A program made the position numbers and the translations under genes. Shown piece by piece: positions 25,476 to 35,554 of a stretch of 64,000 nucleotides of DNA (its first letter is position 1; the number at the start of each line of letters is the position of its first letter). The stretch spans positions 62,001 to 126,000 of the forward strand of contig JBCCXL010000013.1 in NCBI GenBank assembly GCA_039191605.1, given 5' to 3'. The notes beneath the pieces are model-generated. The model was not told the DNA's origin. It was given only the letters and a program-made list of their open reading frames with translations, and made no database searches. Source of the stretch: JBCCXL01 sp039191605. Its GTDB lineage: Bacteria; Acidobacteriota; Thermoanaerobaculia; Multivoradales; JAHZIX01.

Positions 25476-25782
25476 TAGCGCGGACACTAGCAGACCTATT
25501 GACGCCCGGGCAAAGCGATCGACGAAAACAGCGGATTAATGAATATTCGATGGAAAGACATTGCGAAATATCAACGTTGATTGGAATTGATTACTTATTG
25601 CTGGTGCACGAGGGTCGAGCGTTTGATGGCCCGAGGGCAGACTGTGCGTTTCGACAGCAGGACGGGATCTATCTCTGTGGAGCGATGGATCAATTCAACC
25701 AGTCCCTATGATCTATCTAGGGGCCTGAAACAGCGGCCTAGGCGGATTGAGGGACGCTATCGTGATAACTTGAAGCGTTAGA
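25476..25782. other. Divergent intergenic region between TonB/ABC operon and STPK gene
   Basis: The region is more AT-rich than its surroundings, especially 25530-25610, and contains a GAATATTC palindrome near 25545. It must hold the promoters of both divergent units. It also holds the RCK_C remnant. I saw no convincing Fur box. Confidence 0.45.
25595..25723 (+). pseudogene. Relict C-terminal fragment of an RCK_C (TrkA-C) protein
   Basis: In the frame of 25640, the sequence reads ADCAFRQQDGIYLCGAMDQ and then stops at 25711. The K+ channel at 17404-19032 ends DDFVFREQDGIYVCGATEQ. The two align codon for codon, and the match continues past the stop into non-coding bases (TCTATCTAG versus TCTACTTAG). 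Upstream, only a short stretch (HEGRAFDG against REGEVLVA) still aligns; the rest is gone. It is best read as the 3' remnant of a paralogue. Confidence 0.55.
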
Positions 25783-28700
25783 ATGCATTCCTCAACAGTC
25801 GGTGCGAAGGGAGGGAACGGCTCTTCATCTTTTGGAGACGGGGCCCGCTTAGAGCGTGGGGAAGTGCTCGCCGAGCGTTACCGGGTGTATGACCTGCTCG
25901 GGCGAGGAGCGATGGGGGAGGTCTACGAGGTTCTGGATCTGGAGCTGGGGGAGCGGGTGGCGCTGAAGATCCTCCACCACCGGGTGCAGGGGGATGGGGA
26001 AGGGGCCGCGCGTTTTCGCCGCGAGGTGCGGCTGGCGCGGCGCATCAGCCATCCCAACGTCTGCCGGACTTTCGATCTCGGGGTGCATCGCCGCCCCCGG
26101 CGCGCGGCGAGCCTCTTTCTCACCATGGAGCTGCTGCAGGGGGAAACGCTAGACGAAGTCCTGAAGCGCAGCACACCGCTCAGCGAAGAGAGGGCTCTAG
26201 AGCTGCTAGAGCCCCTGGCGGAGGGACTAGCGGCGGCTCACCAGGCGGGCGTGGTTCACCGCGATCTGAAACCTTCCAACATCTTTTTGGTTCAGGGAGA
26301 AGCCGGCGAGCGGCTGGTGATCAGCGATTTCGGGCTGGCTCGGGCGGCGGATCGCCTCGACGAGGCCGCGACGGTGACCCGCACTGGGCAGATCATCGGG
26401 TCTCCGGCGACCATGGCGCCGGAGCAGGTGCAGGGAGGAGGGGTGACCACCGCGACGGACGTCTACGCCCTCGGCGTGGTGCTCTACTCCATGCTCGCTG
26501 GCACTCTCCCTTTCCATGGGGATACCGCGGTGCGCACACTGGTGCAGCGCTTGAGGGAGCCCGCTCCATCGATCTTGCTGCATCGACCGGATCTCTCTCC
26601 GGCCTGGACGCGGGCGGTGATGCGCTGCCTGAAGCGCAAGCCGGAGGATCGCTTCAGCGATCCGCGGGAGGTCGCGGGGGCGCTTCGCGAGGACCTCCCG
26701 TCATTGACGGAGAGTCCTCGGGATTCCCCCGGATCCCCGCCGGAACCAGATCTCAGCGGTTCTGAGGCCGCGCCGCGGGAGGGACTGTCGTCGTCGAACC
26801 CCAAGCTCGAAGAGGCGCCCGCTGTGGATCCCGGAGGGTCGTCGTCTCGAGGAGCACGGGGATGGAGCTTAGGCTCTGGGCTGTGGGTAGGGGGTGGGGT
26901 TCTCGGCTTGGTCTTGGTGTCGGTCTTGTTGTGGTGGTTCGCGGCAGGTCCGGGGAGCTCCGAGGGGCCAGGATCGAGGGGCGAGCCGGTACCGCCGGGT
27001 CTCGACGCGAAGGTGGTGGACGCCCTCGAAGCCCTGGGGGATCTGAACCCGGTTGCGGCACAACATCTCGCGGCCGATTTGGAGCAGCCGTGGAGTGATT
27101 GGGTGAGGGTGGAGGCGGCCCGCCAGCTCGGTGACGGGGATTCCGCCGAGGAAATTCTGCGACGGCTGAGGGCCGGAGCTCGGGGTGCCCATCCTCAAGG
27201 GGCGCGCGCTCCGGGGGCACGCGCTCAGCAGGGCGAGGGGCAGGTTCCGGCAGAGGCCCTGGAGGCCCTGGAGTCAAGGCTCGCCCACCGTCCGGCGGAA
27301 GCTGCCGAGGCTTACGAGCGATGGATGGAGAGGGCCCTGGGCTGGAGCACAATTCTTTATCCTCTGGCCCTGTCGGCCTGGATCGAGGCCGGTGAGCTGG
27401 ACCATGGGGAGGAGCTGCTGCGTCGCCGAGAGGTCGAGTCGGGGTCGGCTTCCCGGGGTTGGGCGGAGCTCTTCTTCGCTCGGGGGTGGATGCGACAGTC
27501 GGAGGAGCAGGCCCGCAGTTGGTTGCAGGGGCGAGAGGGCTTCGACGCGGTACCGGCCTCCGAGGCGCAGATGCGTCTCGTGCTTGGCGCCGCGCTGCTG
27601 GAGCAGCATCGCTTCGTCGAGGCGCTGTCGGAGCTTCGGGCCGCGGAGGAGAGCTTCACCGCTCTGGGGAATCCGGTGGCTTCGGCGGAAGTCAGCAGCC
27701 TGATGGCTAGAGCCCTAGAGTTTTCCGGCGAAGAGGAACTCGCCTTAGAGCGGGCCGAGTCGGCCCTGGCACGAGTCCGGGATCTCGATGCCCCCGCGGT
27801 GGTCGCTGAAGTCGGGGCGATCTACGGAGATTTCCTCTACCATCGCGGGAAGTATTCGGAGGCCGAAGAGCACTACCGACGAGCTCGGGAGCAGGCGCGG
27901 CGAGGGCGTAGCCCGCTGGCCCAGAGTCGGGCTCTGTTGGGGCTGGGGAACCTGGCGCTGCTCAAGGGAGATGCGGAAGCGGCTCAGGCCCTCTACCTCG
28001 ACGTGATCAGGCTTTTCGAAGAGAGCGGGGAGCAGGGGCGACAGGCCCTGGTGCTGACCAATCTCGCCCGGCTGGAGGTGCAGAACCACTCGTCCGGCGC
28101 GGCTCAGGATCGAGCGCTAGATCTTTACCGCCGGGCGAGGCGCTTCGCCCGGCAGGGGGGCGACCTGCGGGCGGAGTACTACGCTCTGAAGGGCGAAGCT
28201 GCGGTCTTGCGCTCCATCGGCCAGTATGCGGCCGCGGCGGACCGGCTCTCCGCCGCCCTCGCGCTGCCGTTAGAGAACCTCCGGTATCGCGCTTGGCTAG
28301 AGATCGAGAGCGCGAACCTTCATCGTCTCCAAGGGGATCTCGTCGCCGCCCGGGAGCACCTGGGCTCGGCTCGGGCGAGCCTCGGCTCTGTGACGGAGCC
28401 CTGGGCCCAGTTTGCGGTGAGGCTGGAGCTGGCGTGGCTGGATCTTTTTCAGGGAGATTTCGCCGCTGCCCAAGGCCGACGTTCCCTTCTCGATGCGTCG
28501 CTGAAGGAGCTGCAGCATCCTTGGGCCGAGGCCAATCTGGGGCTTTGGGAGGGCCACCTGGCTCTCGAGCTGGGGGAGGATTCCCGGGCCCTGGAGGCTT
28601 TTGATCGCTGTGCCGAGATCTATGAGGCGCAGGCGGCGACGCGCGAGGCTGGGCAGTGCTATGCCTGGGGCGTCGTCGCTTTGGCTCGTCTGGGGGCTGG

Positions 28701-29174
28701 GGTGCCAGATTTTGGGGTATCGGGTTTTGGGGTATCGGGTTTGGGCGCACCGCCGGATGGATGGGCTGAGTCGTCTGCCGAATCTCGGTCCAGGTTGCGG
28801 GTGGAGGGGCGGGAGCCTCGCTGGGCATGGGCGCAGGAGCTGTTGACGCGGGATGAAAACCGCAGCGATCGCGCCTTGCTGCACTATGTCGAGGGCCATT
28901 GGGCACAATTCCGAGGAGATGCTGCGCTGGCTGGCGCGGAGTTTGCCGAGTCGCGCCGGATTCGCCTGGAGCTGGGGGAGGAGCTGGCCGCCGCCCGCTC
29001 GCTGCTGGGCCAGGCGCGCAGCGCGGCGCTGGCTGGCGATCGCGCCACCGGGCAGCGTTTCGGCCGTCTTGCGACGGAGACCTTTTCCCGCGTTGGAGCC
29101 GAGGCCTGGCACCGGCGGGCGACGGCTTTGGTGGTTAACCTCGAGCCCGCGGAACGGGCCGAGGCGTCCCCGGC

Positions 29175-29184
<10 letters not shown>
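25783..29184 (+). CDS. Membrane-anchored Ser/Thr protein kinase with C-terminal TPR domain
   Basis: This 1133-residue protein has a Hanks-type kinase domain (~30-300): Gly loop LLGRGAMGEVYEV, VALKIL Lys, HRDLKPSN (~160), SDFGLA (~182) and APEQ in the activation segment. A Pro/Ser-rich linker leads to one transmembrane segment (~365-390; LVLVSVLLWWF). About 700 residues of TPR-like helical repeats follow (for example GKYSEAEEHYRRAREQARRG and GNLALLKGDAEAAQALYLDV). All catalytic residues are present, so it should be active. The linker at ~970-990 contains a GFGVS repeat. The stop overlaps the 3' end of the convergent sigma-54 activator gene by 10 bp. Such kinases regulate development or stress; the target is unknown. 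Confidence 0.92.
28710..28748. repeat. In-frame 15-bp tandem repeat in the kinase gene
   Basis: TTTTGGGGTATCGGG occurs twice without change (28710-28724 and 28725-28739), then a partial diverged copy follows. It encodes GFGVS-type pentapeptides between TPR helices, probably a loop insertion. Confidence 0.85.
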
Positions 29185-30845
<1,661 letters not shown>

Positions 30846-30949
30846 AGCGCTAGGGCGAGATTACCGTAGCGAGGTTCTTTTTCTGCGGAGCGGTGGTCCC
30901 TTTTGTTCGGAAAGTGCGCGTTATGGAGATAAGAGCACCTCAAATCGGC

Positions 30950-30966
30950 TTGGCACGTTCCCTGCT
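30950..30966 (+). promoter_or_regulatory. Near-consensus sigma-54 (RpoN) promoter
   Basis: TTGGCACGTTCCCTGCT matches the -24/-12 consensus YTGGCACG-N4-TTGCW at every position except one T, with the GG and GC exactly 10 bp apart. It points rightward, away from the sigma-54 activator gene whose start is about 105 bp to the left. Transcription would begin near 30977. Confidence 0.75.
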
Positions 30967-31252
30967 CTATCTCAGGGTAATGAGTCAGGTGAACAAATCA
31001 AGCCGAGGCAAAGCCTGCAAAAACCTGCGGAAGCTTCCGTCTTGGAAAAGCAGGCGAGCCAACAACTCCCCCCTTCCGAGGCGCTCTCTCGCACTGATTG
31101 CAGTCCCCGGCGGTGGCGACCGATATGTTTCTCTCTATTCGCCACAGCCAACATCCAGCCCTCGTTCCGGAGACTCTATTGACTCCCTTTATTTCTCCGG
31201 ACGAGGGCCTGGTGCCCGGACTCGCTCCGCGGCATCTTTCGGCGGTTCCTGC

Positions 31253-31324
31253 TTAGGGGCTGGCTCCCATCTAGAGGCTGGCAACTATTTAGGGACCGGC
31301 AGATTCTTGGGCCTCGCCGGATTC
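31253..31324. repeat. 18-bp tandem repeat, 4 diverged copies
   Basis: Units at 31253, 31271, 31289 and 31307 share the pattern TTAGGG-CTGGC---AT. In the frame of ATG 30980 each encodes a hexapeptide of the form L-G-x-G-x-aromatic/His. Confidence 0.6.
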
Positions 31325-31376
31325 GGTTCTTCTTTCCGGCGATCTGAGTTTCGGCAGTTTCAGCGATTTTCACACC

Positions 31377-31418
31377 CCCGCTGTCGCAGTCTTCCTGGTG
31401 CGCGGCGGGCTTTTTTTT
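31377..31418 (+). terminator. Strong intrinsic terminator downstream of the sigma-54 promoter
   Basis: A stem pairs 31377-31388 (CCCGCTGTCGCA) with 31399-31409 (TGCGCGGCGGG), with one bulged C and two G-T pairs, around a 10-nt loop. Eight T residues follow at 31411-31418. This is the classic rho-independent form on the plus strand. No plus-strand gene lies just upstream except the candidate sigma-54 transcript. Confidence 0.75.
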
Positions 31419-31461
31419 GCCCCACGGCCTTTATTCCGCCGCTGCCTTTATTTCACCACCA

Positions 31462-31551
31462 CCGCCGAGCTCGGTAGCACGGCCGCTGGGGCCTCCTTCC
31501 GGGGGGAGGTCTCAGCGGTCTCTTTATTTTTCTGCCTACCGAGCTCGGCGG
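31462..31551. repeat. 16-bp perfect inverted repeat with 58-bp spacer
   Basis: CCGCCGAGCTCGGTAG (31462-31477) is the exact reverse complement of CTACCGAGCTCGGCGG (31536-31551). Each arm contains the palindrome CCGAGCTCGG. A smaller hairpin (GGCCTCC/GGAGGTC) sits inside. It could be a structured RNA, a cruciform or a degenerate mobile-element end. Confidence 0.8.
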
Positions 31552-31623
31552 CCCGGTAGCTCGCGGTCCGGTGGCTCAACGGCCCCACCGTGCAGTCGAG
31601 GGATCTTCTTCCAGCGGGAGATC

Positions 31624-31935
31624 TCAGCGGCTCCCTGCTCCTTGGCGGGCTCGACCTAGCTGGCGCTCGCGGTCGTCTTCTACCCGGCGGCGGTCGCGGC
31701 GGTAGTTTTCTTCGAGCTGCGGATGTTCGCCGGGAGCCGCCTCGGCGAGGTGTTTACGGTGGAGGATCTCGAGCTCGGCGAGTCGGGCATCGGCCTTTTG
31801 GCGGATCTCCGCGATGTGCTGGCGCTGGGATTCGCTGAGGCTGTCTTCCCGGGGGCGATCGATGCCCTGCTGCTCCATGCGCTCGAGGGCGAGCTCGTAG
31901 GCGGACTTGATGCCCTGGGTGTTGTCGTCTGCCAT
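31624..31935 (-). CDS. Conserved hypothetical small coiled-coil protein
   Basis: This 103-residue protein begins MADDNTQGIKSAYELALERM and is highly charged and helical throughout (LAELEILHRKHLAEAAP, NYRRDRRRVEDDRERQLG). I recognise the KSAYELALERL-type start as a widespread uncharacterised family, but no function is known to me. It has no signal peptide or membrane segment. It is divergent from the ABC operon, with an 89-bp gap. AGGAAG lies about 9 nt before the ATG. Confidence 0.7.
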   Translation of the reverse strand: MADDNTQGIKSAYELALERMEQQGIDRPREDSLSESQRQHIAEIRQKADARLAELEILHRKHLAEAAPGEHPQLEENYRRDRRRVEDDRERQLGRARQGAGSR

Positions 31936-32024
31936 CGGCTTCCTCCACGAGAGTGGCTGTGGAAAGGGAGAGAGTTTGCCTCTCGGGAATCGGTGAGCGG
32001 CGAGCAGAGGTTACCATCGGCGGC

Positions 32025-33053
32025 ATGATCGAAGCGCATCAGCTCAGTCGGTGGTACGGAGCCACGCAGGCGGTGGCGAGAGTCTCCTTCGAGGTGGACC
32101 GAGGGGAAGTGGTGGGCCTGTTGGGGCCCAATGGAGCGGGGAAGTCCAGTCTCTTGCGGATGGTGGTGGGAACCCTGCGGCCCAGCGCTGGTCGAGTGCA
32201 GGTCGCCGGGCTAGATCCGGCGACGTCCTCGGGGCGCAAAGAGCTCGGCTACCTGCCCCAGGGAGCGGCCTTCGAGGCCCGATCGCGGGTTGGAGAGGTG
32301 CTCCTGTGTCGGGCCCGCCTCGCCGGCCTCCGCGGCGCGGCGGCGCGAGAAGCGATAAATCGGGCGGCGGAGCGCTGCGGCCTGGAGGATCGTGTGCAGC
32401 AGACCGTGGGCACCCTTTCCGGGGGGTTGGTGCAGCGACTGGGCTTGGCGGTGGCTACGGTCCATCGCCCTTCCTGCCTGGTGCTCGACGAGCCGACGGC
32501 GGGCCTCGATCCCCGTCAGGTGGTAGGGCTGCGAGATCTGGTGCGGGATTTGGCGCGCCAGTCGGTGAGGGCATCGGGAGACCGTGGAGGCCGTGGAGGC
32601 GGGAAGAGAAGCAAATCCGGGCGACCGGCGGTGCTGCTCTCGACCCACGTCCTGGCAGAGGCGGAGCGACTCTGCGATCGGGTGGTGGTGCTGGATCAGG
32701 GCCGGGTGGTGGACGCCGGAGCCCCGGCGGAGCTGCGGCGCCGCTGGATGGGGGCAACGGTGCTGGAGCTCACCGTCGAAACTCTCGGGGAGCAGGTGGT
32801 GAGCCAGCTGGAGTCGATTTCGGGGGTGTTTCGGGCTCGCATCCATGAGCCTGCGGCGCAGAGCACCGGCGCCTCCTCCGGTGCTGTGCTGGTGGTGGAA
32901 TGTCGACTCGATGAGGACCCGCGGAAGGAGATTGCCCAGCTGGCGGCGGAGCGCCGCTGGGGGCTCTTGGAGCTGACTTCCCGGGAAGCGACCCTGGAGG
33001 AGCTCTTCGTCCGCCTCACCACCGAGGAAAACACCGCGGGAGAGACATCATGA
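32025..33053 (+). CDS. ABC transporter ATP-binding protein (GldA-like)
   Basis: The start at ATG 32025 (MIEAHQLSRWYGATQAVARV) aligns with the family; the upstream in-frame stretch is not ABC-like. The 342-residue protein has Walker A GPNGAGKSS, signature LSGGLVQRL, Walker B CLVLDEPTAGLD and the switch His in LLSTHVL. Between Walker B and the switch lies a Gly/Arg-rich insertion (GDRGGRGGGKRS) built of 9-bp repeats. The C-terminal ~100 residues are the accessory domain seen in ABC-2 ATPases. The stop overlaps the start of the permease fusion (ATGA, 33050-33053). Confidence 0.92.
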   Translation: MIEAHQLSRWYGATQAVARVSFEVDRGEVVGLLGPNGAGKSSLLRMVVGTLRPSAGRVQVAGLDPATSSGRKELGYLPQGAAFEARSRVGEVLLCRARLAGLRGAAAREAINRAAERCGLEDRVQQTVGTLSGGLVQRLGLAVATVHRPSCLVLDEPTAGLDPRQVVGLRDLVRDLARQSVRASGDRGGRGGGKRSKSGRPAVLLSTHVLAEAERLCDRVVVLDQGRVVDAGAPAELRRRWMGATVLELTVETLGEQVVSQLESISGVFRARIHEPAAQSTGASSGAVLVVECRLDEDPRKEIAQLAAERRWGLLELTSREATLEELFVRLTTEENTAGETS

Positions 33054-35545
33054 AGGTCGTCAAGAGCTCCGAGGCCCACTCCTGGCGCGGCGTCGTGGTT
33101 CTCGCCGGAAGAGAGGTGGTGCGTACCCTGCGCTCGCCTCTCGGCTGGGGCATGAGCGTCGTTTTCCTGCTGGCCCACGGAGTGGTCTTCGCCCTGGTGC
33201 TGGGGGACCTGAACCGAATTCAGGGGGGCCCTCCGGGGCCGCCGCTGGAGCTCTTCTTCGGCCGCAATCTGCTCTTCTGGATGGTGGTGCTGGCGGTGGT
33301 GCCGATTCTCGGCCAGCGCAGCCTGGCCCAGGAGCGAGCGCTGGGCAGTCTCGAGGGGCTGCGGGCGGCGGCGATCTCCGACTCGACCCTGGTGGTGGGC
33401 AAGGGTTTGGGGATGGGGTGGATCTATCTGCTGCTGTGGCTGCCGACGCTGCTCTACCCACTGCTTCTGGCCTGGCTCCACGGCGATCTCGGCGGCATCG
33501 CCGTCGGCCCGGTGATCGCCGGCTACCTCGCTATCTTCACCCAGGGGGCGGCCTTCCTCGCCGCTGCCCTATGGGTCTCCAGCTGGACTCGGTCTCCGGC
33601 TCTGGCGGCGGTGCTCACCTTCGGCGGGCTCTTCTTCTTGGTGGCTGCCGGGGTCGCCGCCTATGCCTTGGTGCCGGGGGGAGGAGAGGATCTCTTGTCT
33701 CGATCCTTGGCGGCCCTCGACGTCGGGGGGCGGATGGGCGAGATGGGCCGCGGTTTGGTGGATCTTCGCTGGCTGGCCTTGGATCTGGGTCTCGCGGCGG
33801 CCTTCAGCTGGCTTGCGATCTTCTCTCTCCGGGCTCAGCGGCGAGGGCCCAGGGGTGGAGGCGAGACCGGTGACGGTCCTTCCGGGTTCTTCCTGGCGGC
33901 GCGGGCGCGGGGCGTGGTCCAGCCGCTGGGGGTAGCCCTCGCCGCGGCGGTGGTGGCGCTTGGCCCCTTCCTGCTGCTCTCCCTGGCCGGTGACCGGGGT
34001 TGGGTGGAGCCCAGAATTCTGCGCTGGGATCTCAGTGCGGGGAAAGTACATTCCCTCACGGAGCCCGGTCGAGAGTGGCTCGGCACGGTGGAGTCGGACG
34101 TCGAGATCCTCGCCGCGGGCCTCCCCTCAGATCCCTGGTATTGGCCTTTAGAGGAGATCCTGGCGCGGATGGAGGCCTATTCTCCTCATCTCGAGACTCG
34201 AATGGTGGATCGTCAGCGCAACCCTCTGGAGGTGGAAGACCTGCCTCCGGAAGTGGCGTTGCGGCTGATCGGCGGCGGAAAGCAGCGGGCGATTCCCGCG
34301 GAGGCCCTGGTGCGCTGGCAAGAGGCTCGTCGGCAGGCAGCCCCGTCGGAGACAGCCCCGTCGCAGGCAGTCCCGTCGGAGACAGCCCCGTCGCAGGCAG
34401 TCCCGTCGCAGGAAGGCCCGTCACGGGAAGGCCGTGAGCAGGACGGGCTCCCCCAGCGACTGGTGGCGCTGCCGCTGGAGGAGGTGCTGCGAGGAGAGAT
34501 CGAGGCCCTGCTGCGGCCGACCAACGCCCTGGCGGTGACCGTCGGTCATGGGGAGCTCTCCGCCACCGCGGGCGCCCGGGGCCTGGCTCCATTGCTGCGG
34601 GCCCTCGAGGGCGACGGCTTCCGGGCCATCGACTGGACCCTGGCCCCGGCGGCTTCCTCTAGTGGTGGGGCTGCTGGAGTTGGAGCGAGGGCCGGCGAGG
34701 CGGTGCCGCCGCCGGCGGACGCCGCGGTGGCGGTGGTGGCGGGGCCCCGACAGGCTCTCGGGGCGCCGGCCCAGCGAGCCCTCTCGGGGCTGCTGGACTC
34801 GGGGGGCGGCGTGCTGCTGCTCCTCGATGCCAGGCTGCCGGCGGATCCCGGCTCCGGCGATGGCTCCCTCGGCCTCGGTCGCTGGCTCGCCGAGCGCGGG
34901 ATCGATCTCGGAGCGGATCTTGTGGTGGACCCGAGGCGCGCCCTACGGCAGCTCTCCGACGACACCTTCAGCGCCCCGGGATGGGGCGATCATCCGGCGG
35001 CCGCCGGCACCGGGGAGCCCGCGGTGCTCAGCGGGGCGCGCTCGGTGGCGCTGACGGCGGCGGCGACCTCAGCGCAGAGCGGGGAGGGTGAGGAGAGCTC
35101 CACGGTGCTGCTGAGCGCCGGTCCCGACGCCTGGGGAGAGAGCGACCTCGCTGCTCTGCCGAGGGTAGGCCTCGACGCAGACGATCGCTCGGCGCCGGTG
35201 CCCCTCGCCGTCGCCCGGCAGCTGCCCAGCGGCGGTCGTCTGGTGGTGGTGGGGGATTCCGATTTCGCCTCCGGGGCGCTGATCGCGCTGGGGGGGAACG
35301 GGGATTTCCTGCTCTCGGCGCTGCGCTGGCTGGCTCACCGCCCACCGCCGTCTTTCGGCGCGAGCCCGTCGCCGGAGGCCGCTGCCGAGGCGGCTGTGGC
35401 CCCGGTGGCGGCGCGGCCAGAACATCTGAGGCTCGCCCTTTCGTCCTCTCAGCTGCGTCGCTGGCAGGGGGCGGTGATCCTTTTGCCTCCTCTCTTCGTA
35501 TCTCTCCTCGCGGGTATGGTTTTCATCCAGCGCCGCAGGCGCTAA
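33050..35545 (+). CDS. ABC-2 permease fused to GldG-like auxiliary domain (GldF-GldG fusion)
   Basis: This 831-residue protein joins a six-TM ABC-2 permease (~15-270; VVVLAGREVVRTLRSPLGWG start, SLAQERALGSLEG coupling region) to a seventh TM (ALAAAVVALGPFLLLSLAG) and a large GldG-type extracytoplasmic domain (~310-800; LRWDLSAGKVHSLTEPGREW, AVTVGHGELSA, LLLLDARLPADPG, LVVVGDSDFASG), with a final TM (AVILLPPLFVSLLAGMVF). In Bacteroidetes GldF and GldG are separate and assist gliding/type IX secretion, but homologues are widespread without gliding. The ATPase upstream is translationally coupled. The substrate is unknown. A pentapeptide repeat lies near residues 433-462. Confidence 0.88.
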   Translation: MKVVKSSEAHSWRGVVVLAGREVVRTLRSPLGWGMSVVFLLAHGVVFALVLGDLNRIQGGPPGPPLELFFGRNLLFWMVVLAVVPILGQRSLAQERALGSLEGLRAAAISDSTLVVGKGLGMGWIYLLLWLPTLLYPLLLAWLHGDLGGIAVGPVIAGYLAIFTQGAAFLAAALWVSSWTRSPALAAVLTFGGLFFLVAAGVAAYALVPGGGEDLLSRSLAALDVGGRMGEMGRGLVDLRWLALDLGLAAAFSWLAIFSLRAQRRGPRGGGETGDGPSGFFLAARARGVVQPLGVALAAAVVALGPFLLLSLAGDRGWVEPRILRWDLSAGKVHSLTEPGREWLGTVESDVEILAAGLPSDPWYWPLEEILARMEAYSPHLETRMVDRQRNPLEVEDLPPEVALRLIGGGKQRAIPAEALVRWQEARRQAAPSETAPSQAVPSETAPSQAVPSQEGPSREGREQDGLPQRLVALPLEEVLRGEIEALLRPTNALAVTVGHGELSATAGARGLAPLLRALEGDGFRAIDWTLAPAASSSGGAAGVGARAGEAVPPPADAAVAVVAGPRQALGAPAQRALSGLLDSGGGVLLLLDARLPADPGSGDGSLGLGRWLAERGIDLGADLVVDPRRALRQLSDDTFSAPGWGDHPAAAGTGEPAVLSGARSVALTAAATSAQSGEGEESSTVLLSAGPDAWGESDLAALPRVGLDADDRSAPVPLAVARQLPSGGRLVVVGDSDFASGALIALGGNGDFLLSALRWLAHRPPPSFGASPSPEAAAEAAVAPVAARPEHLRLALSSSQLRRWQGAVILLPPLFVSLLAGMVFIQRRRR
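34346..34435. repeat. In-frame 15-bp tandem repeat, 6 copies, in the GldF-GldG fusion gene
   Basis: TCGGAGACAGCCCCG and TCGCAGGCAGTCCCG alternate twice (34346-34405); two further diverged units follow. The encoded pentapeptides are PSETA, PSQAV, PSQEG and PSREG. The perfect alternation implies a recent 30-bp duplication. Confidence 0.95.
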
Positions 35546-35554
35546 GCTTCAGGA

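Larger units (their letters stand above)
30977..31418 (+). ncRNA. Candidate sigma-54-dependent transcript, ~440 nt (non-coding or small-protein mRNA)
   Basis: The boundaries are inferred from the sigma-54 promoter and the intrinsic terminator. An ATG at 30980 lies 3 nt after the predicted start, so translation from it would be essentially leaderless. Its frame contains a four-unit hexapeptide repeat (LGAGSH, LEAGNY, LGTGRF, LGLAGF), which is a mild hint of coding. However, the frame runs through the terminator to 31477. The product is therefore unresolved: RNA regulator or small repeat protein. Confidence 0.4.
30846..31623. other. Gene-poor region with sigma-54 promoter, terminator and inverted repeats
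   Basis: No recognisable protein is encoded. The stretch holds a sigma-54 promoter, an 18-bp repeat, an intrinsic terminator and a 16-bp inverted repeat, listed separately. Four copies of a CTTTATTYC motif also recur (near 31187, 31428, 31446 and 31520). A frame from ATG 30980 to 31477 would give 165 residues but crosses the terminator. Confidence 0.6.

Noticed and set aside
25530..25610. Fur box before the TonB/ABC operon
   Set aside because: The AT-rich patch contains GAATATTC, but no convincing 19-bp Fur operator.
27760..27785. Second sigma-54 promoter (CTGGCACGAG) inside the kinase gene
   Set aside because: The -12 GC is missing at the required spacing and the site is in coding sequence.
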